Shown one piece after another: positions 17,467 to 26,910 of a stretch of 64,000 nt of DNA (its first letter is position 1; the number at the start of each line of letters is the position of its first letter). Below the pieces are notes generated by a model. The model was not told the origin of the DNA and made no database searches. It was given only the letters and a program-made list of their open reading frames with translations. The position numbers and the translations under genes are program-made. The DNA is from Natronincola peptidivorans. Lineage in GTDB: Bacteria; Bacillota; Clostridia; Peptostreptococcales; Natronincolaceae. Where the stretch lies: assembly GCF_900111615.1 (NCBI RefSeq), contig NZ_FOHU01000003.1, positions 186,001-250,000 of the forward strand, read 5' to 3'.

Positions 17467-17955
17467 TCATTTTTCAATAATCATCCCGCTAGGCTGAAAT
17501 CCCTTTCCATGTCCCCATTCATACATCTGCTTTATGTGGTCTAAGGATAGTTCCTTATAACTGCACCTAAGGGGGGTAATTTTTTCTTTATCCCCCAGCC
17601 ATATTGACCACAGCTCTAAAGAATAACCTTCCCTGAGATTTTCTTTTAGATATTCCAATAATTGCTTTCCTCTAGCATCTGTATATCTAAATTCAACCAT
17701 ATAGATGAAGGGCTTTTGTGTATGCTGTCTTGCATCTTCATCACCATCATACCCTTTTGTAATCATCAATTCCCCTAAATCCTCTTCGCTTTCAAAAACC
17801 ATCACCTTATCCTCTTGGTTCATTTTTTCCCAAGGCATGAATTCGTGGGCTTTTATTCCCAGTTCTATGGCTTCCTTCACTGTAATCATTTTTTCCTTAG
17901 TATTATGTACCTCTGGCAGGTCATAATCACTTCCTATAAAAGAATATGCACTCAT
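17467..17955 (-). CDS. Uncharacterised soluble protein
   Basis: A 162-residue acidic, cytoplasmic-looking protein with no signal or membrane segment and a family I cannot name. Notable features are a central VEFRYTDARGKQLLEYLKENL helix region, LWSIWLGDKEK, and a C-terminal GHGKGFQPSGMIIEK. AAGGAAGG precedes the ATG. It lies 42 bp downstream of a GNAT acetyltransferase gene and 66 bp upstream of the small membrane-protein gene, so these three may be co-transcribed. Confidence 0.7.
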   Translation of the reverse strand: MSAYSFIGSDYDLPEVHNTKEKMITVKEAIELGIKAHEFMPWEKMNQEDKVMVFESEEDLGELMITKGYDGDEDARQHTQKPFIYMVEFRYTDARGKQLLEYLKENLREGYSLELWSIWLGDKEKITPLRCSYKELSLDHIKQMYEWGHGKGFQPSGMIIEK

Positions 17956-17997
17956 GTCATTTCCTTCCTTTCTTTTAATTAGATTTCTCCTTCACTG

Positions 17998-18786
17998 CTA
18001 TAGCTTATATTCCAATAATGCATGTTCTGGAATAAAGCCTGCCTTTACCAAGGTTTTTAGAGAAGCTTTGTTGGCATAGCCGCATCCGCAGATAGGTGTT
18101 TTACCTTCCTCTTTACAGATATCCGCCAACCTTTTTATAATATAGGTTCCATAGCCTCTTTTTCGAAAGGCAGGATTCACCAGCATGCCGATATCCATAT
18201 AGCCATAATCATAGGCAATGTTTTGGTATAAACCACAGCCTATTAGTTGATTTTCCTGGTTTTGAAATAACAAGATATTCTTATTCCTTATATAGTAGAT
18301 CATCTCATCGTCACTTTCAAAAAAGTCGTCATTAATTTGTTGTATTCTTTCCAAATCTGATTCTTGAGCAATTCTTTCATTAAACTGCTTTTCTAATAAT
18401 TGCTCCTTTTCTACATGCTCTCTAAACAAAATACCATCTATGGTAAATTCTTGTGTTATTAGATTCATGGCTGTCAACAGCTCATAGTCAAAGGTTTTGC
18501 AATATACACTTGTTACATTAAGTGTTTTGGTAATTTCTAAAAGTATTTTTTTGTTATGCAAAATACTCTTACTTGTACTATAATACTCTAAAATATGTGT
18601 GTCCTCATTATTGATAATGACATAACCTATCATCTGTTCTTTTACTTTAATAAAATAACAGGTTCCTTCTTTCACCAGTAGCTCTAAAAACAGCTCTTGG
18701 AATACTGGAAGAGAGTCAAGATACTTCCGTCTTTCCTTAGCAATTAATGATTGATCTTCTTCCTTTATAAGATTTATCTTGTCCAC
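17998..18786 (-). CDS. GNAT-family N-acetyltransferase
   Basis: A 262-residue protein with a C-terminal GNAT acetyl-CoA binding domain (about residues 130-262). The pyrophosphate-binding motif is MLVNPAFRKRGYGTYIIKRL (motif A), followed by CGYANKASLKTLVKAGF (motif B region). The N-terminal half looks like a degenerate second GNAT domain (GYVIINNEDTHILEY). The start is GTG at 18786, preceded by GGGGGG. The acceptor substrate is unknown. A copy of the 30-bp intergenic element lies about 110 bp upstream. Confidence 0.85.
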   Translation of the reverse strand: MDKINLIKEEDQSLIAKERRKYLDSLPVFQELFLELLVKEGTCYFIKVKEQMIGYVIINNEDTHILEYYSTSKSILHNKKILLEITKTLNVTSVYCKTFDYELLTAMNLITQEFTIDGILFREHVEKEQLLEKQFNERIAQESDLERIQQINDDFFESDDEMIYYIRNKNILLFQNQENQLIGCGLYQNIAYDYGYMDIGMLVNPAFRKRGYGTYIIKRLADICKEEGKTPICGCGYANKASLKTLVKAGFIPEHALLEYKL

Positions 18787-18896
18787 TTATATCCCCCCAT
18801 TGTATTTTATCTAATGGTTATACATTTACTGTATGTATCTTTTTTACTTATTTACTGGATTCCAACAGCCCTTTAGATTTTTCTAATCATAATGGT

Positions 18897-18926
18897 TTCT
18901 TTAAATTATTGTAAATTCCTCTATAT
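18897..18926 (-). repeat. Conserved 30-bp intergenic element, copy B
   Basis: TTCTTTAAATTATTGTAAAT followed by TCCTCTATAT differs from copy C (37295-37324) by one base in the core. On the minus strand it contains TTTACA with TATGAT 18 bp further on, which could be a promoter of the GNAT gene. The gap 18787-19120 also holds the hairpin at 19020-19051 and nothing else I can name. Confidence 0.7.
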
Positions 18927-19019
18927 TATTCTTTATCTCTTTCAATTTTGAAGGACTCCTTTAACTGCTACTAGTGAGTGTTTTTTTTGATGTATTTTCA
19001 CTAATTACCATCAAAATGT

Positions 19020-19051
19020 AAAATACCTCTTATCATAACAAGAAGTATTTT
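19020..19051 (-). terminator. Probable intrinsic terminator after the pseudouridine synthase
   Basis: AAAATACCTCTT pairs with AAGAAGTATTTT (one mismatch) with an 8-base loop. The following minus-strand T-run is short (ATTTT). A second, longer-looped GGAGGCTT/AAGCCTCC pair at 19068-19110 lies between it and the gene. Confidence 0.5.
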
Positions 19052-19120
19052 GTGTTGGTATTTTTAGGGAGGCTTATATGCTTCTTTGAAATGATAAATG
19101 AAAAGCCTCCGTCAGATGTT

Positions 19121-19825
19121 TTAATTTTTTGCTCTAATGCCTCTTACTTCTTCCTTTGTTAGATCTCTCCACCTTCCTGAGGGTAAACCTTTAATGGTAA
19201 TGTTCATGACACGGATTCTCTGCAGCTTTACCACTTCATAGTTGAAATGGGCACACATTCTTCGTATTTGCCGATTTAATCCTTGAGATAAGGTGATTTT
19301 AAAGGTTCGCTTATTGATTTTAATAACTTTACATGGTTTTGTCATGGTATAGCTTTTTTTTACAGGATTATAAATCTTTACTCCCTTTGCCATGCCTTCT
19401 ATAAAGGAGGAAGTAAGAGCTTTATTCACTGTAACCATATAATCCTTTTCATGATCATTTTCTTCTCTTAAAATCTCATTAACAATGCTGCCATCATTGG
19501 TAAGCAGAATTAAGCCTTCAGAATCTTTGTCTAGTCTCCCGATTGGGAAGATACGTTCAGGATGATTTACAAAATCAATAATATTTCCTTTTATATGTCT
19601 CTCCGTTGTACAAGTAATCCCTGGAGGTTTGTTTAAGGCAATATAGACTTCATTTTTCTTTGGTTTTAAAGGTTTATTATTTACTTCAACTTTATCCTCT
19701 GGGCCTACAATGGCTCCTAATTCTGCAATTTTCCCATTAATCTTTACTTTTTTTTCTTTAATTAATTCATCGGCTTTTCTTCTAGAACAAAGTCCCGTAG
19801 AACTAATATAATTATTTAATCTCAT
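19121..19825 (-). CDS. 23S rRNA pseudouridine synthase (RsuA/RluF family)
   Basis: A 234-residue RNA-modifying enzyme. It begins with an S4 RNA-binding domain (MRLNNYISSTGLCSRRKADELI, residues 1-60) and continues with the RsuA-type catalytic domain: IGRLDKDSEGLILLTNDG near residue 100, containing the catalytic aspartate, and QGLNRQIRRMC near 185. The GLNRQIRRMC variant is typical of the RluF/RluB branch, which modifies U2604/2605-type sites in 23S rRNA. GAGGAG precedes the ATG. It is a single-gene unit. Confidence 0.88.
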   Translation of the reverse strand: MRLNNYISSTGLCSRRKADELIKEKKVKINGKIAELGAIVGPEDKVEVNNKPLKPKKNEVYIALNKPPGITCTTERHIKGNIIDFVNHPERIFPIGRLDKDSEGLILLTNDGSIVNEILREENDHEKDYMVTVNKALTSSFIEGMAKGVKIYNPVKKSYTMTKPCKVIKINKRTFKITLSQGLNRQIRRMCAHFNYEVVKLQRIRVMNITIKGLPSGRWRDLTKEEVRGIRAKN

Positions 19826-19972
19826 GTATATCTCCTCATATACTTTAAAATGAATTATCTCTCACTCAATTGTAAGTTTTTATTGTTTTTCTATTTCTTT
19901 GTTTTTATGTCTTGCTTACTTTATAATAAATATCTTTGGCTCTTTTCATTCTACCATAATAGAAGAAGATAG

Positions 19973-19993
19973 TTGTATACCAAGTTTGTATAC
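19973..19993. promoter_or_regulatory. Direct repeat TTGTATAC x2, operator candidate
   Basis: TTGTATAC occurs at 19973-19980 and 19986-19993 with a 13-bp period; each contains the palindrome GTATAC. A small GTATCT-GTT-AGATAC dyad follows at 20015-20029. They lie in the 570-bp space between the divergent pseudouridine synthase and the FtsX export operon and could bind a regulator of either. Confidence 0.3.
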
Positions 19994-20139
19994 TAACAAT
20001 ATTTTTCCCTAAGGGTATCTGTTAGATACTAGATTTTCTCTTTTTCTTTTCAAGCTTTAAAAGAGGTTTTTTCTACTATATTCATTGCTTTCAGCATAGG
20101 ATGGTTTATGTAAAATATTGTATTAATTCTATATTTTGG

Positions 20140-20168
20140 TAGACAAATTTGTAAGAAAAGAGTACAAT
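20140..20168 (+). promoter_or_regulatory. Sigma-A type promoter candidate for the FtsX export operon
   Basis: TAGACA (20140-20145), a 17-bp spacer, then TACAAT (20163-20168). It would give a leader of about 220 nt before the first gene. The leader contains GGCC boxes at about 20192 and 20224 followed by a T-run, but no clear terminator stem. Confidence 0.4.
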
Positions 20169-20395
20169 ATTATGTATGCAGCTGGACGGGCCTCTTAAGA
20201 CTTGAAAATCAGTGGTTTATGGCCTTTTTTAATGAAACTCTAATCTCTTTTTAATAAAGCTCTAATGGTTGTTTTTTATAATATGGATATCATTGGAATA
20301 TTATGCTCTAGGCTTGGAAATAAAAGTAATTACAATTTACTCCTTGTTCAATCTCAGTTTGAATGAAGTTCTATTTTATCTATGGTGGTGAAATC

Positions 20396-22915
20396 GTGGG
20401 TATTCTTATCAAATACATTATTAAAAACATTTTTGAAAAAAAATTTAGAACCTTTATTATTGTAATCTCTGTTACCCTTTCCGCTGCACTATTTTTTGCT
20501 TCCAGTGCCATCTCTGGTACCATAACAAGTATGTATGAGGCTCAAATAAAAATGCAGACAGGAAAAGCAGATTTATTAATCAATCCTAACCAGCAATCTC
20601 CCTCAGACTTTTTTAGTATTCAACAGCAACCTATAGATGGGGTGGCTTATATTGTAGGTGATGTATCTGTAGGCGGAAATTATATGCTGCCAAAGGCAGA
20701 GGCTCAAGCCTCGAAAATCCAATCTCAAAGATTACATCTTCGAGGCTTTGATTTGGAAGACCTTGAAGTCCTTAACCCTATTAACTTTAGTAAATATGCT
20801 GTGGACCGAGAGTTTAAAGGAAATCATATTATTCTCAGCAGTGTTTTTGCAGAAAAGTATGCATTTGATGTAGGAGATACCATTGACATAGAAATCCGAG
20901 GAACCAATAGAAGGTTGGTAGTATGGGGTATTGCACGGCCAACAGGCCTTTTCCGTATACATCCTCAATCAGATTCTATGACAGCTGTTATGCCAAAGGA
21001 TACTCTGGCCTCTTTATATAATGTTAGAAGCAGAGTTAATTCAGCCTATGTGGTTTTGGAGGAAGGGGCTGAGGTGGAAAAGGTGAAGAATACCTTGAGT
21101 TCTCTTTATCCTAGATACACAGTAGGAGAACCCTTTTCCAGTGAAGAATTAGCAGAATACTTAAACGTTATTGTGGTTCCTTTTTTCCTTATGACTACCA
21201 TGGTTTTGTTTATCAGTATCTTTATTATCTATTCTACCTTTAAGGTCATTACTGTAGAGCGGCTTCCTATTATCGGTACCTTTAGAAGCATTGGAGCAAC
21301 AAAGAGAATGACGGATGCTGTTCTGATTGGAGAAAGTTTGACCTATGGTGTGCTAGGTGGTGTTTTGGGAAATCTTTTAGGTATAGGTATTCTCTACTTG
21401 ATGACAGATCTTTTAGCATCGGACCCTTGGAGCGGAAGAATGGATGTAACAATGGAGTTCGGCTTAGGTCATATGATAGCCGCCTTCCTACTAGCAGTAG
21501 GGGTAGCCTTTATTAGTTCATGGATTCCTATTGCCCGTACATCTAAAATACCTATCAAGGATTTAGTGTTGAATATGGTGGAAGGAAAAACTAGGAAAAA
21601 AAGGTGGAAGGTTTATGCTGGTATTGGTTTTATCCTTTTTTCTATTATTGCTCCTAGAATCAGTCCCAAATTTATGGCTTTACCAGCCAGCACCATAAGT
21701 ATGCTGCTGTCAACAATGGCAGTAATTATGTTTGTTCCCTATATAACCAAAGGCTTTCTTCAGTTTCTGGAAAAAATTTATGAATCTCTTTTTGGTAATG
21801 AGGGGATTTTAGCGGCTAAAAATCTTAATGATAATAAAAATATACTCAATAATATTTCTCTTTTGGCTATTGGTATCTCTGCTCTGCTGATGATTAATAC
21901 CCTTAGTCATAGTGTAAGCATAGAAGTATTGCAGGCCTATAATGACTGGGACTTCGACATCATGGTGAGTGTACATGAAGGGGATCGCAATACTGAACAG
22001 ATCCTTCGTGCTGTAGAAGGTGTTGCTGCAACCTATGGAACCTTTGAAACCTGGGAGGGTGTGAAGGTAGCAGATGTTGATTATAGAATTCGATATATCC
22101 AAGGAATAGATACCAATAAATATAGAGATTATGTGGCTTTCCGTACAGAAGGAGATCCAGATAGAGTGCTTCAGCAGCTAGATGAAGGCAGAAATATTAT
22201 TGTGGCCAATATGGCCAAAGAAAGGCTAGGACTAAAGGTAGGAGATACCATTACCCTCGAGATGAAAAGTGGAAATAGAAGCTATCATGTTATTGGGTTT
22301 CATGATTCTATCATGATGAATGGTAGCAATGCCCTCATCTCAGAGAGATATTATAAAATGGATATGCAGCAGCCTTATTTTGATACTATGTATGTCAAAA
22401 CCTCTAAGAATCCTGATGATGTGTTAGTAGATATACAAACAAAATTTATGAGAAGAGGTATGTGGGGTAGTACCGTTGCAGATATGGAGCAGCGTAATAC
22501 TGAATCCAACAACCAAATCTTTCTTATTCTAAAAGCTTTTTCAGTTTTGGCTATGCTTATCGGTATATTTGGTGTCTTTAACAACTATATGATTAGCTTT
22601 ATTGAAAGAAAGCGTTCTATTGCCATCCTTCGGTCTGTTGGCCTCAGTAAAAAGCAAACACTAAAAATGATTTTGGTGGAATCCCTGACAGGTGGTTTGA
22701 TTGGCGGAGTTGTAGGAATTATTGGTGGGACATTAATGCTATCCAGCATCCCCTATGTGATGAAGGCTATTCAGATCCCCATAGGCATTCATTATGCAAA
22801 GAGCTTCTTTATCAATGCAGTGATTGGCGGTATTATTATCGCAGTATTGGCTTCAGTTAGCCCAGCATCCAAAACCTCCAAGCTAAACATTATTGAAGCC
22901 ATTAAATATGAATGA
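20396..22915 (+). CDS. FtsX-family ABC transporter permease, two FtsX modules
   Basis: An 839-residue permease of the MacB/LolC type that works with the ATPase and HlyD-like protein encoded downstream. It has an N-terminal helix, a large extracytoplasmic domain (about 40-260), a three-helix FtsX block near 265-400, a middle pair of helices, a second extracytoplasmic domain and a C-terminal FtsX block with FIERKRSIAILRSVGLSKKQ. The longest frame starts at ATG 20363 but lacks a ribosome site; the GTG at 20396 follows GGTGGTGA and is preferred. The likely role is export of a peptide, lipid or drug, or cell-envelope mechanotransmission; the substrate is unknown. Confidence 0.88.
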   Translation: MGILIKYIIKNIFEKKFRTFIIVISVTLSAALFFASSAISGTITSMYEAQIKMQTGKADLLINPNQQSPSDFFSIQQQPIDGVAYIVGDVSVGGNYMLPKAEAQASKIQSQRLHLRGFDLEDLEVLNPINFSKYAVDREFKGNHIILSSVFAEKYAFDVGDTIDIEIRGTNRRLVVWGIARPTGLFRIHPQSDSMTAVMPKDTLASLYNVRSRVNSAYVVLEEGAEVEKVKNTLSSLYPRYTVGEPFSSEELAEYLNVIVVPFFLMTTMVLFISIFIIYSTFKVITVERLPIIGTFRSIGATKRMTDAVLIGESLTYGVLGGVLGNLLGIGILYLMTDLLASDPWSGRMDVTMEFGLGHMIAAFLLAVGVAFISSWIPIARTSKIPIKDLVLNMVEGKTRKKRWKVYAGIGFILFSIIAPRISPKFMALPASTISMLLSTMAVIMFVPYITKGFLQFLEKIYESLFGNEGILAAKNLNDNKNILNNISLLAIGISALLMINTLSHSVSIEVLQAYNDWDFDIMVSVHEGDRNTEQILRAVEGVAATYGTFETWEGVKVADVDYRIRYIQGIDTNKYRDYVAFRTEGDPDRVLQQLDEGRNIIVANMAKERLGLKVGDTITLEMKSGNRSYHVIGFHDSIMMNGSNALISERYYKMDMQQPYFDTMYVKTSKNPDDVLVDIQTKFMRRGMWGSTVADMEQRNTESNNQIFLILKAFSVLAMLIGIFGVFNNYMISFIERKRSIAILRSVGLSKKQTLKMILVESLTGGLIGGVVGIIGGTLMLSSIPYVMKAIQIPIGIHYAKSFFINAVIGGIIIAVLASVSPASKTSKLNIIEAIKYE

Positions 22916-22947
22916 TAAATATTAGTAAAATAGATTGAGGTGAAATG

Positions 22948-23622
22948 ATGGAAGCAATAATAGAAACCATAGATTTGCATAAGACCTTTATGCTGGGTGA
23001 AATCCCAGTGGAGGTTTTAAAGGATATCAATCTTACCATCAACAGAGGAGAGTTTGTTACCATTATGGGTCCCTCTGGTTCAGGTAAAAGTACATTACTG
23101 TATTTGATGGGGGGATTAGATAAACCTACCGCTGGTAAAATAAACATTCTAGGACAAGATATTGCTGCTATGACAGATAAAGAGCAAAGCATCATGCGCC
23201 GTAGGGATGTAGGCTTTGTTTTTCAGTTTTATAATCTGATTCCCAATCTAACAGTAGAGGACAATGTCTTACTTCCTATCCTTTTAGATGGAAAAAAAAT
23301 AAAAGGTTATCGTAAAAAATTGGATGAAATTCTTGAAACCGTGGAGCTGTCTGACCGAAAAAGTCATACTCCTAGAGAATTGTCGGGTGGCCAACAACAA
23401 AGGGTAGCCATTGCTAGGGCCCTTATCAATGATCCTGATATTCTTTTGGCTGATGAGCCTACAGGAAATCTAGACAGTAAAACTACTGAGGAAGTAATGA
23501 AGCTTCTACAGAAAATCAATAAAGAAAGTGGCAAAACCATTGTACAAGTCAGCCATTCTAAAGAAACAGCAGAATATGGCGATAGGATAATCAGTGTTAA
23601 AGATGGAAGGGTGTGGATATAG
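22948..23622 (+). CDS. ABC transporter ATPase (MacB/LolD type)
   Basis: A 224-residue ATPase for the upstream FtsX permease. Motifs: Walker A GPSGSGKST, Q-loop FQFYNLIPNLTV, signature LSGGQQQRVAIARAL, Walker B LLADEPTGNLDSKT and H-switch VSHSKE. The DEPTGNLD form is characteristic of the LolD/MacB/FtsE group. Two adjacent ATGs exist at 22945 and 22948; GAGGTGA gives better spacing to the second. Its stop codon overlaps the start of the HlyD-like gene. Confidence 0.93.
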   Translation: MEAIIETIDLHKTFMLGEIPVEVLKDINLTINRGEFVTIMGPSGSGKSTLLYLMGGLDKPTAGKINILGQDIAAMTDKEQSIMRRRDVGFVFQFYNLIPNLTVEDNVLLPILLDGKKIKGYRKKLDEILETVELSDRKSHTPRELSGGQQQRVAIARALINDPDILLADEPTGNLDSKTTEEVMKLLQKINKESGKTIVQVSHSKETAEYGDRIISVKDGRVWI

Positions 23623-24680
23623 TGATTGCAACAAGAAATATCATTTTGGTTCTACTAGTAATTTCATTGGCCTTTATAGTTACTGGCTGCAGCGGTAATG
23701 GTGAGGAAACTCATGTAGAGGAGGTAGATTTATCACAGGAGTTAAAAACAGTAGAGGCCTTTGGTTTGGTAAAGGCAGAGGAAACAAAAAACATTATTAT
23801 TGACTTTCCTGCTACTGTAGAAGAGATTTTTGTAAAGGAAGGACAACAGATAAGTTTTCAGGATCCTATCTTCACCCTAGACTTTCCTCAATATGTATCC
23901 GAAATATTCAATAAAGAAAATGAGCTAATGATTGCCGGTTTAGAAAAACAAAAAATCGAGAAAAATCTTCAGGGACTTTACAGAGAAAACAGAGAATTAG
24001 AAATTGAAAAGCTGACAAATGATTTAAGCTTTGCACAAACAGTTTATGACCAATATCTTAGTGAGCTTCAGGGTCATGAGAAACTACATACAGCAGGAGC
24101 TATCTCTCAGCAGGAATTTGATAAAATTAGAAGAGAAGTAGAAGAAAAAAAGAAGCTTGTAGATGACATTGACTACCAGCTTCAGGAAGCTAAATATAAA
24201 AAGGAGCAATTTCTCTTAAAGCAGGAGGCTGAGAATGATCAACTCCGTATCCAAAAGGAACGAGTTGCACAGGTTGAAAATCAGCTGGCTTTAATGAAGG
24301 ATAAGCTAAATAAGGCATACATGAAAGAAAATCAGGTGGTATGTCAGTATCAAGACGCTGTTATCTATGATATCCAATATGCTTTGGGAGACATTGTTGA
24401 TCCTACACTGAAGGCCTTTACCATTGCTAGTCTAGATAGCTTAATTATCGAAGCCAATATCGTAGAGGAATTTATTAGAGATGTTGAAATAGGAGCATCT
24501 GCTAAAATCATTCCCGTTGCAGATCGAGGAAGGGATTATACAGGAAAAGTGGTTTCTATCTCCAATATGGCTTTTCAGATAAATGGGGAAACAGTAATAC
24601 CTATTAGAATTTCTGTAGAAAATACAGATCATTTCTTAATGCCAAACTATAATGTAGATGTGTTTATTGATCTTCAGTAG
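23622..24680 (+). CDS. HlyD/RND-type membrane fusion lipoprotein
   Basis: A 352-residue periplasmic-adaptor-like protein found with MacB-type exporters. It has an N-terminal hydrophobic stretch with a lipobox-like VTGCSG, a first lipoyl half (VEEIFVKEGQQISFQDPIFTL), a long coiled-coil hairpin (about residues 95-220), and a beta-barrel/distal domain (IEANIVEEFIRDVEIG, FLMPNYNVDVFI). The GTG at 23622 overlaps the ATPase stop (TAGTG), a common coupling arrangement; an alternative GTG lies at 23613. In a Gram-positive it probably gates substrate delivery across the wall. Confidence 0.85.
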   Translation: MIATRNIILVLLVISLAFIVTGCSGNGEETHVEEVDLSQELKTVEAFGLVKAEETKNIIIDFPATVEEIFVKEGQQISFQDPIFTLDFPQYVSEIFNKENELMIAGLEKQKIEKNLQGLYRENRELEIEKLTNDLSFAQTVYDQYLSELQGHEKLHTAGAISQQEFDKIRREVEEKKKLVDDIDYQLQEAKYKKEQFLLKQEAENDQLRIQKERVAQVENQLALMKDKLNKAYMKENQVVCQYQDAVIYDIQYALGDIVDPTLKAFTIASLDSLIIEANIVEEFIRDVEIGASAKIIPVADRGRDYTGKVVSISNMAFQINGETVIPIRISVENTDHFLMPNYNVDVFIDLQ

Positions 24681-24687
24681 ATAAAGC

Positions 24688-24741
24688 AAAACCCGGCACC
24701 ATTACGTATCTACAAATACGATACAGTGTCCGGGTTTTTTT
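24688..24741. terminator. Bidirectional terminator between convergent ABC operons
   Basis: AAAACCCGG-CAC pairs with GTG-T-CCGGGTTTT and runs into seven T residues on the plus strand. It separates the plus-strand export operon from the minus-strand DUF2318 cluster. Confidence 0.85.
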
Positions 24742-24772
24742 ACGTCTAGAATTAAATGGATTTTCTACAAAA

Positions 24773-26065
24773 CTAGATGAAACGCAGAGCTTCTACAGGG
24801 TCCTGCTTTGCAGCTTGATAAGCTGGGTAAACACTAGAAACTAAACCAATGATAACTGCTGCCCCTATAGCAAGCAGTAAAAGATCAGCTCTCCAAGGCA
24901 TCTGGATATCCATCCCCGATACATAGGGCCCAACATAACGGGCCATGGCTGTTCCTCCAAAGAATCCCATTAATCCTCCCGCCATACTGATAAGGATACC
25001 CTCCGTTATAATTATTTTAACAATATCAGCCTTGCGAAAGCCTAAAGCACCAAATATACCAATCTCTCGTGTTCGTTCTCGTACAGAGGCGGACATGGTT
25101 AAACCTACTACCAGTATCCCCACTAGAAGAACCAGTATAGATATAGCTATACCAAACCGGACTAAACGAGTCAGCATCTCATCTCTTCGAAGGGTTTCCT
25201 GACGCAAGCTGGTAATAAGTGCATGGGGAAGAACTTCATTCATCTCCGAAAGCAAGGCTTCCTCCGATCCAGCAAAATAATCAACTGCCATTTCAATCAC
25301 TGTGATTTCCTCAGGACGATCTAGTAATTCCTGGGCCATCGATAGATTCATGAAGATTTGCTGGTCTTCTACAGAGCCAATCTCCATCAAAATCCCGTAA
25401 ACCACCATTCCTTTACCTGAAAGTATCAACTGATCTCCTTCTGTAACGCCAATAGTGCCTGCTACCGCAGATCCCATTACGATTTGGTTATCAAGGAGGT
25501 TGAGGCTGTCTAGTTCTTGTCTCGTAAGATCAATCATCTCAAAATCCATCTTTTTTTCTTCATTTTCTAATGTTTTTTCTGTGAGTTCTGTTTCTAAAGC
25601 ACTCTCTTCTGAGCGGGTTGTCCTCTGATTCTTTTTTCCTCCCTCTCTAATCCTCAACCAGGGCTTCACCAGAAATTCTTCCTGTAAATTAGCTCCCACA
25701 ACAATAACCTTATGTTGACCGTGATCCTTTAATCCAATAAGCTTAGGTGCCATAACCCTTATCATATCTCTAGAGGGAAGCTCCTCAATGGCTTCCACAT
25801 CATCTGTGGTTAACTGCTCCACATCGTACATAATCTCTGGAAGGGTAATCCCTCCATAGGAAAAAGTCAAACCGCCGGCATCTGGTTTAATAACAACATT
25901 GACCCCAAACTCAGTAACCTGTCGGGTCATCTCTGTTTTCATGGCCTCCACCACACCATAAATCGAAACTATGGTGGCAATACCAATCATTAAACCTAAC
26001 AAAACAAAAAACATTTTGGCCTTTCGACGACGGAGGTTGTTTATTGCTATATGATAAAGCTGCAT
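24773..26065 (-). CDS. FtsX/MacB-type ABC permease (P19-like iron system, permease 1)
   Basis: A 430-residue membrane protein: N-terminal helix (FFVLLGLMIGIATIVSIYGV), a large extracytoplasmic MacB-PCD domain (about residues 45-290), then three FtsX helices with VRERTREIGIFGALGFRKADI. A highly charged insertion (about residues 158-192, rich in Glu, Lys and Thr) is absent from its paralogue at 26911-28110. It ends SSVYPAYQAAKQDPVEALRFI, shared with the paralogue. It starts 12 bp after the ATPase gene. Two such permeases plus one ATPase and a DUF2318 protein match the order in the Campylobacter P19 iron locus. Confidence 0.88.
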   Translation of the reverse strand: MQLYHIAINNLRRRKAKMFFVLLGLMIGIATIVSIYGVVEAMKTEMTRQVTEFGVNVVIKPDAGGLTFSYGGITLPEIMYDVEQLTTDDVEAIEELPSRDMIRVMAPKLIGLKDHGQHKVIVVGANLQEEFLVKPWLRIREGGKKNQRTTRSEESALETELTEKTLENEEKKMDFEMIDLTRQELDSLNLLDNQIVMGSAVAGTIGVTEGDQLILSGKGMVVYGILMEIGSVEDQQIFMNLSMAQELLDRPEEITVIEMAVDYFAGSEEALLSEMNEVLPHALITSLRQETLRRDEMLTRLVRFGIAISILVLLVGILVVGLTMSASVRERTREIGIFGALGFRKADIVKIIITEGILISMAGGLMGFFGGTAMARYVGPYVSGMDIQMPWRADLLLLAIGAAVIIGLVSSVYPAYQAAKQDPVEALRFI

Positions 26066-26077
26066 TATATCCCTCCG

Positions 26078-26794
26078 TTACTTTCTTTTGTCTGTAATGG
26101 CTGACATTATATCTTCTTCATCGGATGATAGTTTTCCATCCTTCATCATAATGGTTCTGCTCATATAGCGGGTATTATCTGGGTTATGGGTAACCATTAG
26201 AACCGTTAAGCCTTCCTGGTTTAGCTGCTGAAATAGCTCCATAATTTCATCGCCAGTTTTTGTGTCAAGACTACCAGTGGGCTCATCTGCTAGAATAAGG
26301 GGTGGTTCGTTCACAATAGCCCGAGCAATGGCTACCCTTTCCTGTTCTCCTCCAGAAAGCTGATTAGGCAATCTCTTCATTTTATTGGCTAAACCCACTC
26401 GATGAAGAACTTCCTCAGCCATTTCCCTTTTTTCCTTGTTTGAACGTTTGGTGGTAGTTAAAGGAAGCATTACATTCTCATGGGCCGTCAGATAAGGGAT
26501 TAGTTGAAACTGCTGAAAAACAAAACCCAAATATTCACGCCTAAAATCAGCCCTTTTCTCCTGCGATAGCTTATATATATCAATGCCATCAATTTCAATA
26601 ATCCCAGATGTAGGTGGATTTAGGGCTCCTATGATAGATAATAAAGTGCTTTTTCCTGATCCAGAATGTCCCATCACACTTACGGATTCGCCTTTTTCTA
26701 TATCCAGTGTTACAGATCGCAGGGCCTGGACCTCATCCCCCATAGATCTGTATGTTTTTTTAATATCCCTCAGGGAAATCATTATTTCAGACAT
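26078..26794 (-). CDS. ABC transporter ATPase of the DUF2318/FtsX cluster
   Basis: A 238-residue LolD/MacB-type ATPase: Walker [23 protein letters not shown]-loop, signature [15 protein letters not shown], Walker [16 protein letters not shown] and H-switch VTHNPD. It sits between two paralogous FtsX permease genes and presumably energises a heterodimer of both. GGAGG is seven bases before the ATG. All genes of the cluster run in one direction with short spaces, apart from 116 bp upstream of this gene. Confidence 0.93.
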   Translation of the reverse strand: MSEIMISLRDIKKTYRSMGDEVQALRSVTLDIEKGESVSVMGHSGSGKSTLLSIIGALNPPTSGIIEIDGIDIYKLSQEKRADFRREYLGFVFQQFQLIPYLTAHENVMLPLTTTKRSNKEKREMAEEVLHRVGLANKMKRLPNQLSGGEQERVAIARAIVNEPPLILADEPTGSLDTKTGDEIMELFQQLNQEGLTVLMVTHNPDNTRYMSRTIMMKDGKLSSDEEDIMSAITDKRK

Positions 26795-26910
26795 CCATAT
26801 GCCTCCTTCAAAGTTGTTATTACTCCCATGCCTCCTAAAGCTCTATCTTAAAGAGTATAAAAGGCACAAAATCAATATAATAAATTTGCAAATATAGATT
26901 CATTAAGGAG

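Noticed and set aside
20170-20395. Possible riboswitch in the leader of the FtsX export operon
   Set aside because: Two GGCC boxes and a T-run are present, but no stem pattern of a known riboswitch class could be drawn.
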